Assembly: GCF_002995805.1 (NCBI RefSeq)
Contig: NZ_PVXL01000072.1
Coordinates: 1-64,000 of the forward strand
From: Neomoorella stamsii
GTDB taxonomy: Bacteria; Bacillota; DSM-521; Neomoorellales; Neomoorellaceae
Reading direction: 5' to 3'
Length of the DNA stretch: 64,000 nucleotides
In this document: piece by piece, positions 35,633 to 43,466 of the stretch
Layout: each line of letters begins with the position of its first letter
How positions within the stretch are numbered: the stretch's first letter is position 1
Notes under the pieces: generated by a model
Database searches by the model: none
What the model saw: only the letters and a program-made list of their open reading frames with translations
Told to the model about the DNA's origin: nothing
Program-made: the position numbers and the translations under genes

Positions 35633-36001
35633 TCATTCCCCCTTGCAGTCAAAAGGAATCCTACCGAATTCTTCGTCCAGCTTCTTCGCTATTTTCTCCG
35701 TTTTTTCATGACCAAGGAGCCTGGCCAAAATTTCTAAATACCTGAGGATAAACTTCGCAAACATATCATTGGCCGGCAGGTCTGGGTTTTTCCTCAAACT
35801 AGCAGATATCCCTGCGCAAGAAATTCCCTCCTCGTTGTATTGCAACAACTCCATTTCTCTATACTCCTGCGAAACCTCCCACACAACCCTTTCCACCAAA
35901 AGGTTCGCAGAAAACGTTCCAAGGTACTTCGCTGACGCAGTCCACATCTCCCTCAGCAAAGTTTCATAGCGCTCGATCTGCTTCTCGATGAGTTCGCCCA
36001 T
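35633..36001 (-). CDS. Small helical protein upstream of the KaiC-like gene, unknown function
   Basis: 122 residues from the ATG at 36001 (GGAGGG 6 bp upstream), rather than the frame to 36109. It is almost wholly helical (IEKQIERYETLLREMW, LVERVVWEVSQEYREME, FAKFILRYLEILARLLG). It contains one CAGISASLRK segment with a lone cysteine. I do not recognise a family. It ends 3 bp before the KaiC-like gene, which suggests a partner or adaptor of that ATPase. Confidence 0.75.
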   Translation of the reverse strand: MGELIEKQIERYETLLREMWTASAKYLGTFSANLLVERVVWEVSQEYREMELLQYNEEGISCAGISASLRKNPDLPANDMFAKFILRYLEILARLLGHEKTEKIAKKLDEEFGRIPFDCKGE

Positions 36002-36469
36002 AACAGTCCCTCCAAACCATACCTTCCTAGGAAAGCCGCGCCATGGTTTTGCCCTTATCAAAGTCTTAGATGCAATGTCTCCGATACGGGTATACCTGTA
36101 CTCGTTCAAACCTCACGCCTTAATTCTGCTTAATATGGCTCAATTTGACATCTTCCGAGCAATTCCCTCCTGGAATCTACTTTTCACACGCCGACGCTGG
36201 TTTTGCATCCTGGCTTAAGTTCTCCCGGTCGACCGTTTCAGAGTTAACTATCTAGCCTCTTAATCCGGTTATAGAATCTGCGTTAAGAATTGTGCAATCA
36301 GGTTGGGGGGGGGGTAATCACATATGAAACGTTACAGTTTCAGTATCCGTTAGCCTGAGGTGTTGACAAATCAGAGGTGACTACTATTTCGACAACGAGC
36401 ATAGGAATCCTCTAACATCTTTTACCACTTCCGAGTTTATACAGTCTATTCACACAGGCTTCTAGCTAA
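36002..36469. other. Intergenic region between the KaiC unit and thrS
   Basis: No gene is seen in these roughly 470 bp. The stretch includes a run of ten G at 36305-36314 and AT-rich segments. A promoter for the 36001 gene should lie here, but I could not find a convincing pair of hexamers. Confidence 0.5.
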
Positions 36470-36509
36470 AACAAAAGCCCGCCTGGCAACTTCCCCTGCC
36501 AGGCGGGCT
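36470..36509 (-). terminator. Terminator of thrS
   Basis: On the minus strand AGCCCGCCTGGCA, loop and TGCCAGGCGGGCT form a perfect 13-bp stem followed by TTTGTTTT. Confidence 0.93.
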
Positions 36510-36526
36510 CACTATTATCCATGGGC

Positions 36527-38428
36527 TTATTCCCGCCGGCTAATCTCTCCGGTTACTTTGTCGATAAAGGCCTGAAGTGGCACACTGCCCGTATCCCCGG
36601 CGCGGCGTTCCCGGACGGCTACGGTACCTTCGGCTGCTTCCTTATCCCCCACCACCAGCATGTATGGTATTTGCTCCAGCTGGGCGGCGCGGATCTTGTA
36701 GCCGATTTTATCATTGCGGTCGTTGACTTCGGCCCGGATGCCGGCCCGCACCAGTTCTTCCCTGACCTTGAAGGCATAGTCCTTGTGGCGGTCGGTAATG
36801 GGCAGCACCCGCACCTGCACCGGGGCCAGCCAGACAGGGAAGGCGCCGCCGTAATGCTCGATCAAGATGCCAATGAACCGCTCAATGCTGCCAAAGACCA
36901 CCCGGTGAATCATCACCGGCCGGTGTTTCTGGCCGTCCTCCCCGATGTAGTGGAGGTCAAACTTTTCCGGCATCAGGAAATCCAGCTGGATGGTGCCGCA
37001 CTGCCAGGTCCGGCCCAGGGAATCCTCCAGGTGGAAATCGATCTTGGGGCCGTAGAAGGCGCCGTCACCTTCATTAACCACATAGGGCATCCCCTTGGCC
37101 TCCAGGGCCTGGCGTAAGGCGCCTGTGGCCGTTTCCCAGATCTCATCGGAACCCATGGCGTTATCCGGCCGGGTGGAGAGCTCGACGTGGTATTTAAAGC
37201 CAAACAGGCTGTAGAAACGATCTACCAGGTCGATAACGCCTTGGATCTCTGCTGTTATCTGGGACGGCAGCATAAAGATGTGGGCATCATCCTGAGTGAA
37301 GGCCCGCACCCGCATCAGGCCGTGGAGGACGCCGGATTTCTCGTGGCGGTGCACCAGGCCCAGTTCGGCCAGGCGTAAAGGCAGGTCGCGGTAGCTGTGC
37401 TGCTCCGATTTATAGACCAGGATGGCCCCGGGGCAGTTCATGGGTTTGATGGCATAGTCGGCCTCATCAATTCTGGTAAAGTACATGTTTTCCCTGTAGT
37501 GGTCCCAGTGGCCCGACTGCTCCCACAGGGAGCGGCTCAATATCACCGGCGTGCGGATCTCCAGGTAACCGGCCTTGCGGTGCTCTTCCCGCCAGAACTG
37601 CTCCAGCTCGTTGCGAATGATCATTCCTTTGGGATGGAAAAAGGGGAAACCCGGCCCTTCTTCCTGGAGGCTGAAAAGGCCCATCTGCGCCCCCAGCCGC
37701 CGGTGATCCCGTTTTTTCGCCTCTTCCAGCCGGTGGAGGTAGTCTTCCAGGTCTTTAGCTTTGGGGAAGGCGGTACCGTAAATCCGCTGCAGCATGGGGT
37801 TGGCCTCGCTGCCGCGCCAGTAGGCCCCGGCCAGGCTGGTGAGCTTTATTGCCTTGAGGTAGCCGGTGCTGGGCAGGTGGGGCCCAGCGCAGAGGTCCAG
37901 GAAGTCGCCCTGGCGGTAGGTGCTAATGGGCACCCCTTCCGGCAGGTCGTTGATGAGCTCGATCTTATAGGGTTCATTGAGCTGGCGGAAAATTTCCAGG
38001 GCCTCGTCCCGGCTTATTTCCTGCCGTTCCAGGGGCAGGTCAGCTTTAATGATCCTTTGCATTTCCGCCTCAATGGCGTTTAAGTCTTCGGGGGTAAATT
38101 TATGTTCGCTGTCGAAGTCGTAGTAAAAACCATCGGTTATAGCCGGGCCGATACCTAGCCTGGTCCCGGGGAACAGGTGCTTGACGGCCTGGGCCAGGAC
38201 GTGGGCTGCTGTATGGCGGTAGGCCAGGCGCCCTCCCTCATCGGCAAAGGTCAAGAGCTCGAGCTGGCACTGCTCCGGCAAAGGACGGGTAAGGTCCCAA
38301 ACCTCGCCATTTACCCGCGCCGCCAGGGCCTCCCGGGCGAGTTTCGGCGAAATGTCCCTGGCCACCTCCAGGGCCGTAGTGCCTGCTGCATATTCCCTTA
38401 CGCTGCCGTCCGGTAAAGTTACCTGCAT
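36527..38428 (-). CDS. thrS: Threonyl-tRNA synthetase
   Basis: 633 residues with TGS domain (about 1-60), SAD editing domain (HTAAHVLAQAVKHLFPG, with the later CAGPH), class II catalytic core (PMNCPGAILVY, LVHRHEKSGVLHGLMRVRAF, motif 3 GSIERFIGILIEHY) and anticodon-binding domain at the end. Complete and normal in length. Controlled by the upstream T-box. Confidence 0.98.
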   Translation of the reverse strand: MQVTLPDGSVREYAAGTTALEVARDISPKLAREALAARVNGEVWDLTRPLPEQCQLELLTFADEGGRLAYRHTAAHVLAQAVKHLFPGTRLGIGPAITDGFYYDFDSEHKFTPEDLNAIEAEMQRIIKADLPLERQEISRDEALEIFRQLNEPYKIELINDLPEGVPISTYRQGDFLDLCAGPHLPSTGYLKAIKLTSLAGAYWRGSEANPMLQRIYGTAFPKAKDLEDYLHRLEEAKKRDHRRLGAQMGLFSLQEEGPGFPFFHPKGMIIRNELEQFWREEHRKAGYLEIRTPVILSRSLWEQSGHWDHYRENMYFTRIDEADYAIKPMNCPGAILVYKSEQHSYRDLPLRLAELGLVHRHEKSGVLHGLMRVRAFTQDDAHIFMLPSQITAEIQGVIDLVDRFYSLFGFKYHVELSTRPDNAMGSDEIWETATGALRQALEAKGMPYVVNEGDGAFYGPKIDFHLEDSLGRTWQCGTIQLDFLMPEKFDLHYIGEDGQKHRPVMIHRVVFGSIERFIGILIEHYGGAFPVWLAPVQVRVLPITDRHKDYAFKVREELVRAGIRAEVNDRNDKIGYKIRAAQLEQIPYMLVVGDKEAAEGTVAVRERRAGDTGSVPLQAFIDKVTGEISRRE

Positions 38429-38530
38429 AATAGTTCCCTCCTACGAGCATTTCTTAAATTCTCGCTCCATACCACAACCCTTACCTGGCCGGGCGCTACC
38501 GGCAGGCCGGGAAATCCCCTTCCCACAAAA

Positions 38531-38767
38531 AATAAAAACCCTCGTCCCTCAAAAGGGACGAGAGTTCTTCCCGTGGTTCCACCCTTCTTCAGGGGATATG
38601 CTCCCCCCTCCAGGGCTTATAACGGTAGCCAGCCGGCCGAGCTTACTCACTTTTCAGCCCGGCAGCTCCGGAGTGGTCCGGCTCCCTGCCATCGCCCGGG
38701 ATGCTTCCAGCCAGGGCATCCCTCTCTGGAGGGCAGTTCAGGGGCCTCTTCTCCTTCTTCGCCGTTA
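38531..38767 (-). ncRNA. T-box leader of thrS
   Basis: The minus strand carries the T-box core TGGAACCACGGG at 38570-38581 (TGGA pairs with the UCCA end of tRNA-Thr). It is followed by the terminator CTCGTCCC, loop, GGGACGAG and T run at 38534-38566. A stem I region and the promoter lie upstream. This is a standard threonine T-box, and the core matches the family better than the pheST one. Confidence 0.93.
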
Positions 38768-38772
38768 GGTAC

Positions 38773-38802
38773 ATTATAGCTATATAAATTAACACGTGTC
38801 AA
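38773..38802 (-). promoter_or_regulatory. Promoter of thrS
   Basis: Perfect TTGACA (38797-38802) and TATAAT (38773-38778) are 18 bp apart on the minus strand, upstream of the T-box leader. Confidence 0.88.
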
Positions 38803-38825
38803 GATTTGGGTGATATACCCCAGCA

Positions 38826-39416
38826 TTACCTCAATCCTGCCAGGGCTGCCTGGACCAGGCCAATGAGGAACCCCAGCAAGCCGCCCAGCCATTCTATGTA
38901 GCGCAGTTCCCGGCCGGCTACTTCGACGACTACCTCCTCGACCTGGTTTAAATTTAATTTATTAAACTTTGCCGCTACAAGTTCACCTATGGAAAAGGAC
39001 CCCGGACTGCGGCCTAGTTCCTCTATCAATTCCTGCAGGGCCGATGGCATGTCCCGGCGGAGGGTTTCTTCTACCGACCTGCCGGCTGTTTCTTTTAAAC
39101 CCTGGGGGATAAAGGAAGGCAGGCGCTCTACCAGGCGCCGCCGGGCCACTTCCGCCACTATGGCCGTGATCCTGCCGACAACGGCGGGAGTATTAAGGTG
39201 GGCCAGTACTTCATTGAAGGGAAGTAAATTTTTATCAACGACGCCGGCGATATTGGCCGCTATTTCGGCCTGTCTTTTGGGAATAAGCCCCTGCAGGGTC
39301 CAGCAAAATATTTTTAACGGGCGACGGGGGCGGAATAGCATCCTGATAGCCACAACGTTGGTCAACCAGCCAATAAGAGCGCCGATGAGAGGGATCAAGA
39401 ACCACCTGGTAAGCAA
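38826..39416 (-). CDS. DUF445-family membrane protein
   Basis: 196 residues. An N-terminal membrane helix (WFLIPLIGALIGWLTNVVAI) is followed by the family motif MLFRPRRPLK and GLIPKRQAEIA. A helical middle and a C-terminal hydrophobic helix (LGGLLGFLIGLVQAAL) complete it. Function is unknown in general, though relatives occur near sporulation and thrS genes in Firmicutes. Confidence 0.85.
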   Translation of the reverse strand: MLTRWFLIPLIGALIGWLTNVVAIRMLFRPRRPLKIFCWTLQGLIPKRQAEIAANIAGVVDKNLLPFNEVLAHLNTPAVVGRITAIVAEVARRRLVERLPSFIPQGLKETAGRSVEETLRRDMPSALQELIEELGRSPGSFSIGELVAAKFNKLNLNQVEEVVVEVAGRELRYIEWLGGLLGFLIGLVQAALAGLR

Positions 39417-39445
39417 ACTTATTTCACCCCACCGAGTGCAATAAT

Positions 39446-39484
39446 AACAAAAGCCCGGCCAAAAGACAACTGGCCCGGCCAGGA
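39446..39484 (-). terminator. Terminator after ytxC
   Basis: A GC-rich imperfect hairpin (GGCCGGGCCA, loop, TGGCCGGGC) is followed by TTTTGTTATT on the minus strand. Confidence 0.7.
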
Positions 39485-39524
39485 CAAAAACTGCAATTAA
39501 TGGGTTAAGGGACCGGTACGACCG

Positions 39525-40391
39525 TTAGCGCTTTTGCAAAGGCTGCAAGCAGCGGCTGCAGCCGCTGCAATGGATAAGCCGCTCACCAAAAACGCTCTTG
39601 ATGGTGCTGATGGTGTTATGGTGACGTCCTTTATCGGCAGCGTGCAGTACTACCTGGCGAGGAGCAATGGTTATCAGGGCGCTGATTAATAAATCCTCAT
39701 AGTTGAGATCACTATCAGCCATATCGACGACAAAGCCTTCCAGGTAGTCGCCACTGAGGTTCCGGTTTTCGCCGTCATAGAGCTGGAAGCCGCCCCCTGG
39801 ACTTAAAACTACGTGGACTTTTTCCACCCGGGGTTCCTGGGCTTCCACAAAGTAGCGTAAAAGGCGGATGAATTCGTCATACTCCTTTTCCATCAGGTAT
39901 TCATCAACAGCCTCTTCCAGGGCCTGGTCCAGTTCCATTAAATAATCCGGCAGGCGAAAGCGTACAAATCCGTCGATATTTAACCAGGTGTTTTCCTGGA
40001 AATACTCCAGTATACGGGCAGCAATGGGCTCCCCCCGCTGCTGGAGCTGGAGGTAACTATTTTCACCCTGATCCAGGATGGCCCGTGCCCGCCGGCAGAT
40101 TTCTTCAATGGCCCCGGCATCCAAGCCTTCGTACTGGCTTAAAAGCATACCTTCCAGTAAAGCCGCTTCCCACCGTTCGACAATAAAGGCGGCCACAATC
40201 TCGGCCACCTGCTCTTGAAAGCGTTTCACTTCCCTTTTTGAAGGCCGGCGCGGTCCCGTTTCTAAAAAACAACGACAGAAATTAAAGCCCCCCGCCTGCC
40301 ACAGGTGGAGGCCCACGCTATAGCCAAATCTATGGTTAAACTCGGCCTGCAAGAAGTCAATTGGCCTGGCGGTAATTAACGTGATATTCAT
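39525..40391 (-). CDS. ytxC: YtxC-family putative sporulation protein
   Basis: 288 residues resembling B. subtilis YtxC, whose gene also lies upstream of thrS. Seen: FIVERWEAALLEGMLL early, YLMELDQALEEAVDEYLMEKEY in the middle, EEFI/EFIRLLRYFV and a C-terminal cysteine pair in IHCSGCSRC. Precise role is unknown. Confidence 0.85.
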   Translation of the reverse strand: MNITLITARPIDFLQAEFNHRFGYSVGLHLWQAGGFNFCRCFLETGPRRPSKREVKRFQEQVAEIVAAFIVERWEAALLEGMLLSQYEGLDAGAIEEICRRARAILDQGENSYLQLQQRGEPIAARILEYFQENTWLNIDGFVRFRLPDYLMELDQALEEAVDEYLMEKEYDEFIRLLRYFVEAQEPRVEKVHVVLSPGGGFQLYDGENRNLSGDYLEGFVVDMADSDLNYEDLLISALITIAPRQVVLHAADKGRHHNTISTIKSVFGERLIHCSGCSRCLQPLQKR

Positions 40392-40537
40392 GGGCGCTGA
40401 ACCTCCTTGTGCTGCTATTATATGTGCCGCCCATGTTTTGTATACAGTTAAGCTACTGCCAGGCTGTCTAAAAATAAAGTCATTGCAAGGCCTGGTGTAC
40501 CGGCTGAAATTGGCATTGAGGTAATTTTTGTTAAAAA

Positions 40538-40572
40538 AAGTGGCCCCTGCATTCTTGCAAAGGCCACCTTAT
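40538..40572 (-). terminator. Terminator of the disrupted tRNA gene
   Basis: On the minus strand GGTGGCC, loop and GGCCAC form a hairpin followed by T7. It lies just beyond the tRNA 3' fragment and is the chromosome's original terminator for that tRNA. Confidence 0.82.
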
Positions 40573-40580
40573 TTTCTAAC

Positions 40581-40618
40581 TGGTGGGTCCGGCAGGGATT
40601 GAACCTGCGAGCCACCGG
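40581..40618 (-). other. Prophage attachment junction: 3' fragment of a tRNA gene
   Basis: On the minus strand this is the end of a tRNA: T arm GCAGG TTCAATC CCTGC (40592-40608), acceptor strand CGGACCC, discriminator A and CCA. The expected 5' half (starting GGGTCCG) and the anticodon arm are absent upstream, where AT-rich accessory DNA begins. This is the pattern left when an integrase inserts a phage into a tRNA 3' end. The rebuilt tRNA should lie at the other prophage end, outside the window. tRNA identity is undetermined. Confidence 0.82.
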
Positions 40619-40925
40619 AAACACACCTGGTTTATAGCAAACAAAACCCCCGGCCCGCCCTGGCCGGGGATAAGTGGATAAGTGGATAACATGTAGACAT
40701 GCCGGGAGGAGGGCTCCCGGATCGACCTTTGCGGTATAATTCTACAAGGCGGGGGGTTAATCCTGCTGCAATGTAGGGTGCCGGGTAGTCCCGGCATGGG
40801 GTATGGTTTAGCAGCGGTGGAGGGAAGAGATCTTTTTCCCTTTTATAGCAATCCTTTCCTTATCGAGCAGGAATTTTTTATTATTCGTCGAAGGAATAAT
40901 ATTGCATTCAAGTGAGGTGGTACTT
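40619..40925. other. Region between the attachment site and the accessory cassette
   Basis: No gene is supported. It includes a GC-rich stretch around 40650-40800 and an AT-rich end (ATTTTTTATTATTCG near 40870), where the promoter for the 40926 gene probably lies. Confidence 0.5.
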
Positions 40926-42020
40926 TTGCTTACGATTCAAAATGTTGCCCTTTTAAATGATATCATTCAACTTCCCAAAGATAATTTGCAAGAAATTTGT
41001 ACTAATCTTGATTTATCCCGTGATGGTTCATCTACCGATTTAGCGGAAAAGATATGGTTAGCTATATGCGATAATCGCGAAAAACAAAATCGCATACTTG
41101 AACCTTACAAAAATAGAATTTTATGTGGAAAAACTTCAATAACCTGGTTTAAGCTTTCACCAGGAGGTTCCTTAAAAGGGGCTAAAGAGAAGATCATTAA
41201 AAATTGTGGTTTTAACCCCTTTGAAACCATAAATATACCTCCCCCGGAAGAATTAAGTGGTACTCCCGTGCTAATAAGTGGAGCTATTGGTGCTAACGAA
41301 AACGAATATTATTTACGGTTTATATATAAATCAGGAGTTTCTAGGCTATTTTATGGTGCGAAGCTTGATCTTCGTCCCAAAAGTGCCGTGAAAACTATTT
41401 ATATTAATGAAGAAAAAGGCTGTATTGAAGTAAGAGCGGATGGAAAGGCAGCTGGTAAATTTGCTTCTAGTTTCGCCCGTTTAATTAACCAAGAAATTTC
41501 TTTGGAGCCAACTAATATATTAGCTCCATTCGGCGGCAATATTGAGGAAATTGCTGATGCTATTGGTGGCGAATTGATAGATGCTGTTGGTAAACCAGAA
41601 TTATTACTACAAGACTTTACAACGGACCAAGCCAATGCTGTGGTCGACATTTTAACTGCACTTGATAATTATTTTGAAGATGAAGATATTGATAAACTCC
41701 AAGAAAGTCTGGAAGCCTCTAAGGCGTTACTAGGAGATGAGTTTCCCGCTATTCCATTTACTGCTTTAATCCTTAATGGATTAGAAAAAGTCGGGTTAGG
41801 TGTATCCGACAGAGACCTTAGAGGACTTCCCTTATATGACTATCTTAAACCCCATTTACAACACCAGGGGGGTTTTATACGATTCTCATTTCCGGAAAAT
41901 GGTCTAATGCAATCATTTACCATTCGTGTAGGTTTCCATACTAATAGCATTTATTTTATCACACCTGCGACAGAAAATGCTATTGAACATGTTAGAGAAA
42001 GGATTATAATTGAAGCATAA
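40926..42020 (+). CDS. Unrecognised protein at the prophage edge (accessory cassette, gene 1)
   Basis: 364 residues from the TTG at 40926 (GAGGTGG 5 bp upstream). The upstream TTG at 40902 has no site. The N-terminus is helical and SAP-like in spacing (LQEICTNLDLSRDGSSTDLA). The middle is beta-rich (TPVLISGAIGANENEYYLRF, KTIYINEEKGCIEVRADG), followed by an acidic helical part (DNYFEDEDIDKLQESLEAS) and a beta-rich end. No membrane helix or catalytic motif is evident. It is markedly AT-rich compared with the phage structural genes and on the opposite strand, so it is a cargo gene, perhaps for phage defence. I do not know its function. Confidence 0.7.
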   Translation: MLTIQNVALLNDIIQLPKDNLQEICTNLDLSRDGSSTDLAEKIWLAICDNREKQNRILEPYKNRILCGKTSITWFKLSPGGSLKGAKEKIIKNCGFNPFETINIPPPEELSGTPVLISGAIGANENEYYLRFIYKSGVSRLFYGAKLDLRPKSAVKTIYINEEKGCIEVRADGKAAGKFASSFARLINQEISLEPTNILAPFGGNIEEIADAIGGELIDAVGKPELLLQDFTTDQANAVVDILTALDNYFEDEDIDKLQESLEASKALLGDEFPAIPFTALILNGLEKVGLGVSDRDLRGLPLYDYLKPHLQHQGGFIRFSFPENGLMQSFTIRVGFHTNSIYFITPATENAIEHVRERIIIEA

Positions 42021-42041
42021 ACTATTTTAGGTTAAGAGGGG

Positions 42042-42422
42042 GTGGCTTTGGTGGCAACAGTGTGGGATGTAGATGAATGGGTTAGAAGTATTTCATCATT
42101 ACCCATTGTAAGCTTTTATCCTACTGCTGTCGCCAAAGCAACTGGACTCCCCCTGACAGATGTATTTAATCGTCTCCTTTATTTAGTTAACGATGGTAAA
42201 CTACGGTTATTGTGGGAAATTCGGTGTCCCAATTATGATTGCGTTCGTACCCTTGAAATAGTAGATGATCCCAAAAAAATTATTGGGAAGTCTATTTATT
42301 GTACCTCATGTGGTGAAGAAATAGAAGAAATATCTTCCGACAATATATTCCCTGCTTTTCAAATAAGCCCAGAATATAAGGCCCGGGTTATTAAAAAAAA
42401 ACGGTTGACCGCAGAGAGATAA
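42042..42422 (+). CDS. Winged-helix/zinc-ribbon protein (accessory cassette, gene 2)
   Basis: Up to 126 residues. Start candidates are the GTG at 42042, the TTG at 42048 and the GTG at 42051; the later two are better spaced from GAGGGG. A winged-helix-like N-terminus (FYPTAVAKATGLPLTDVFNR, LLYLVNDGKLRLLWEI) is followed by a zinc ribbon with CPNYDC and CTSCG. Near its end the frame runs through nine A (42393-42401), and it stops with TAA at 42420-42422. The following frame continues without a stop, so this may be the short form of a longer protein. Confidence 0.68.
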   Translation: MALVATVWDVDEWVRSISSLPIVSFYPTAVAKATGLPLTDVFNRLLYLVNDGKLRLLWEIRCPNYDCVRTLEIVDDPKKIIGKSIYCTSCGEEIEEISSDNIFPAFQISPEYKARVIKKKRLTAER

Positions 42423-42931
42423 CAAAACTTGAAGGTTTTCATAATACTAATCCCTTACCATTAAGCTCACCTGAGTTAATTAGTACTGAAACCCTTAATT
42501 TACTGGAAAATTTATTCCCTGGGTTTAAAGGAACAGTAATAGTAGGAAATAATATATCCATAACTTTAAACACCAACAGCGGTACAATTATTAAGGATTC
42601 AGTAGTGAATCAACACCTTGAATATATAAAAACTATTTCACCGGAATTAGCTGAGCATATTAAAGAAGGCCTAAAGTATCCAGAAATAAAAAACCAAATT
42701 GAAGGGTTGGCGGAGGCCCTTCATGAATTTAAAAACGCCCATCCCGAAGAAAAACAAAGCAAATTAAAGAAAGTAAATGATACCCTTGACATAATTAATC
42801 GTATTTCTGAAACCCAAAAAAACCTGGCACCTTATGTTAGATCTCTTTATAACTTAACAAAACCTTTTCTTATCGAACTAGCAAAATCTTTCGTTGAAAA
42901 ATATACAGGTTTAAACTTACCCGGTTTGTAA
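42402..42931 (+). CDS. Downstream frame of gene 2 (slippage fusion) or separate small gene 3
   Basis: From the A9 tract the -1 frame is open to 42931: it reads TVDRREITKLEGFHNTNPLP, then a glycine-containing beta part (GTVIVGNNISITLNTNSG) and a helical end (EHIKEGLKYPEIKNQIEGLA, LVEKYTG-like finish FVEKYTGLNLPGL). A separate start could be the GTG at 42605, but it has no ribosome site, and the coding pattern extends upstream of it. A fusion by slippage on A9 would give about 295 residues. Alternatively the gene is a simple frameshift mutant. Confidence 0.6.
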
Positions 42932-42939
42932 CTCAACAA

Positions 42940-42983
42940 CAAAAAAGCCCCCGACCCGCGGTCAACCCGCAGGCCAGGGGCTT
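42940..42983 (-). terminator. Terminator of the prophage late operon
   Basis: On the minus strand GCCCCTGGCCTGCGGG, loop and CCCGCGGGTCGGGGGC form a hairpin followed by TTTTTTGTTG, just past the last lysis-end gene. On the plus strand it could also end the accessory cassette. Confidence 0.85.
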
Positions 42984-42989
42984 CTCTCA

Positions 42990-43187
42990 TTACTCCTTAT
43001 TATGCTTATACCCGCAGTCCGGGCAATACACCCGGCACCCGGCATCCTCCAACTGCGCCCCGCACTCCGGGCACAATGCCGGCTCGGCCACGCCGGCGGA
43101 GATATAGTGCTGGGCGGAGGCGTCGTCCAGGGAGACGAGTTCGCCGGGGTAGTATAAATCCTTGCCGGCGATCATCCTAACCAGCAT
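42990..43187 (-). CDS. Small zinc-ribbon phage protein
   Basis: 65 residues: an N-terminal segment (YYPGELVSLDDASAQHYISA) and a C-terminal rubredoxin-like ribbon with CPECG and CPDCG. The N-terminal segment resembles that of the protein at 59476, so it is a common phage module with an added metal site. Overlaps the holin gene by 11 bp. Role unknown. Confidence 0.78.
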   Translation of the reverse strand: MLVRMIAGKDLYYPGELVSLDDASAQHYISAGVAEPALCPECGAQLEDAGCRVYCPDCGYKHNKE

Positions 43188-43464
43188 TCTTCCTCAGTCC
43201 TTCAATGGCGCCAAGGAAGTCATGCAGGAAGTTAGCTCCCCGGCTGACTAACAGCCCGGACAGTACCATGCCGGCATAAGGGACGGCCAGGGGTACGCCG
43301 ACCATGCCAAAAAAGTCCACTCCCGCCGCTACGCATAAAAAAACGCCGAGAATTACGGCACCAATGCGGTCGGCGGATATTTTCCCCTGCTGCCAGAACA
43401 TCTTGCAGGTCTCCCAGAGAGCTTCCAATACAGCGGCCACGACAAGCAGTTTGTAAAAGTCCAT
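43177..43464 (-). CDS. Putative phage holin
   Basis: 95 residues from the ATG at 43464 (AAGGAGG 9 bp upstream). Two or three hydrophobic segments (LLVVAAVLEALW, IGAVILGVFLCVAAGVDFFG, MVLSGLLVS) and a position right after the amidase fit a holin that lets endolysin reach the wall. No family motif allows a sharper call. Confidence 0.75.
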   Translation of the reverse strand: MDFYKLLVVAAVLEALWETCKMFWQQGKISADRIGAVILGVFLCVAAGVDFFGMVGVPLAVPYAGMVLSGLLVSRGANFLHDFLGAIEGLRKNAG

Positions 43465-43466
43465 TA

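Noticed and set aside
36100-36470. Small genes in the gap between the KaiC unit and thrS
   Set aside because: Short ORFs lack ribosome sites, start codons in good context, or any family likeness.
37397-38083. 228-codon plus-strand ORF opposite thrS
   Set aside because: Antisense to conserved class II synthetase motifs; no start signals.
40581-40800. Complete tRNA gene at the prophage junction
   Set aside because: Only the T arm and acceptor 3' strand are present. No 5' acceptor strand (GGGTCCG), D arm or anticodon arm is found upstream.
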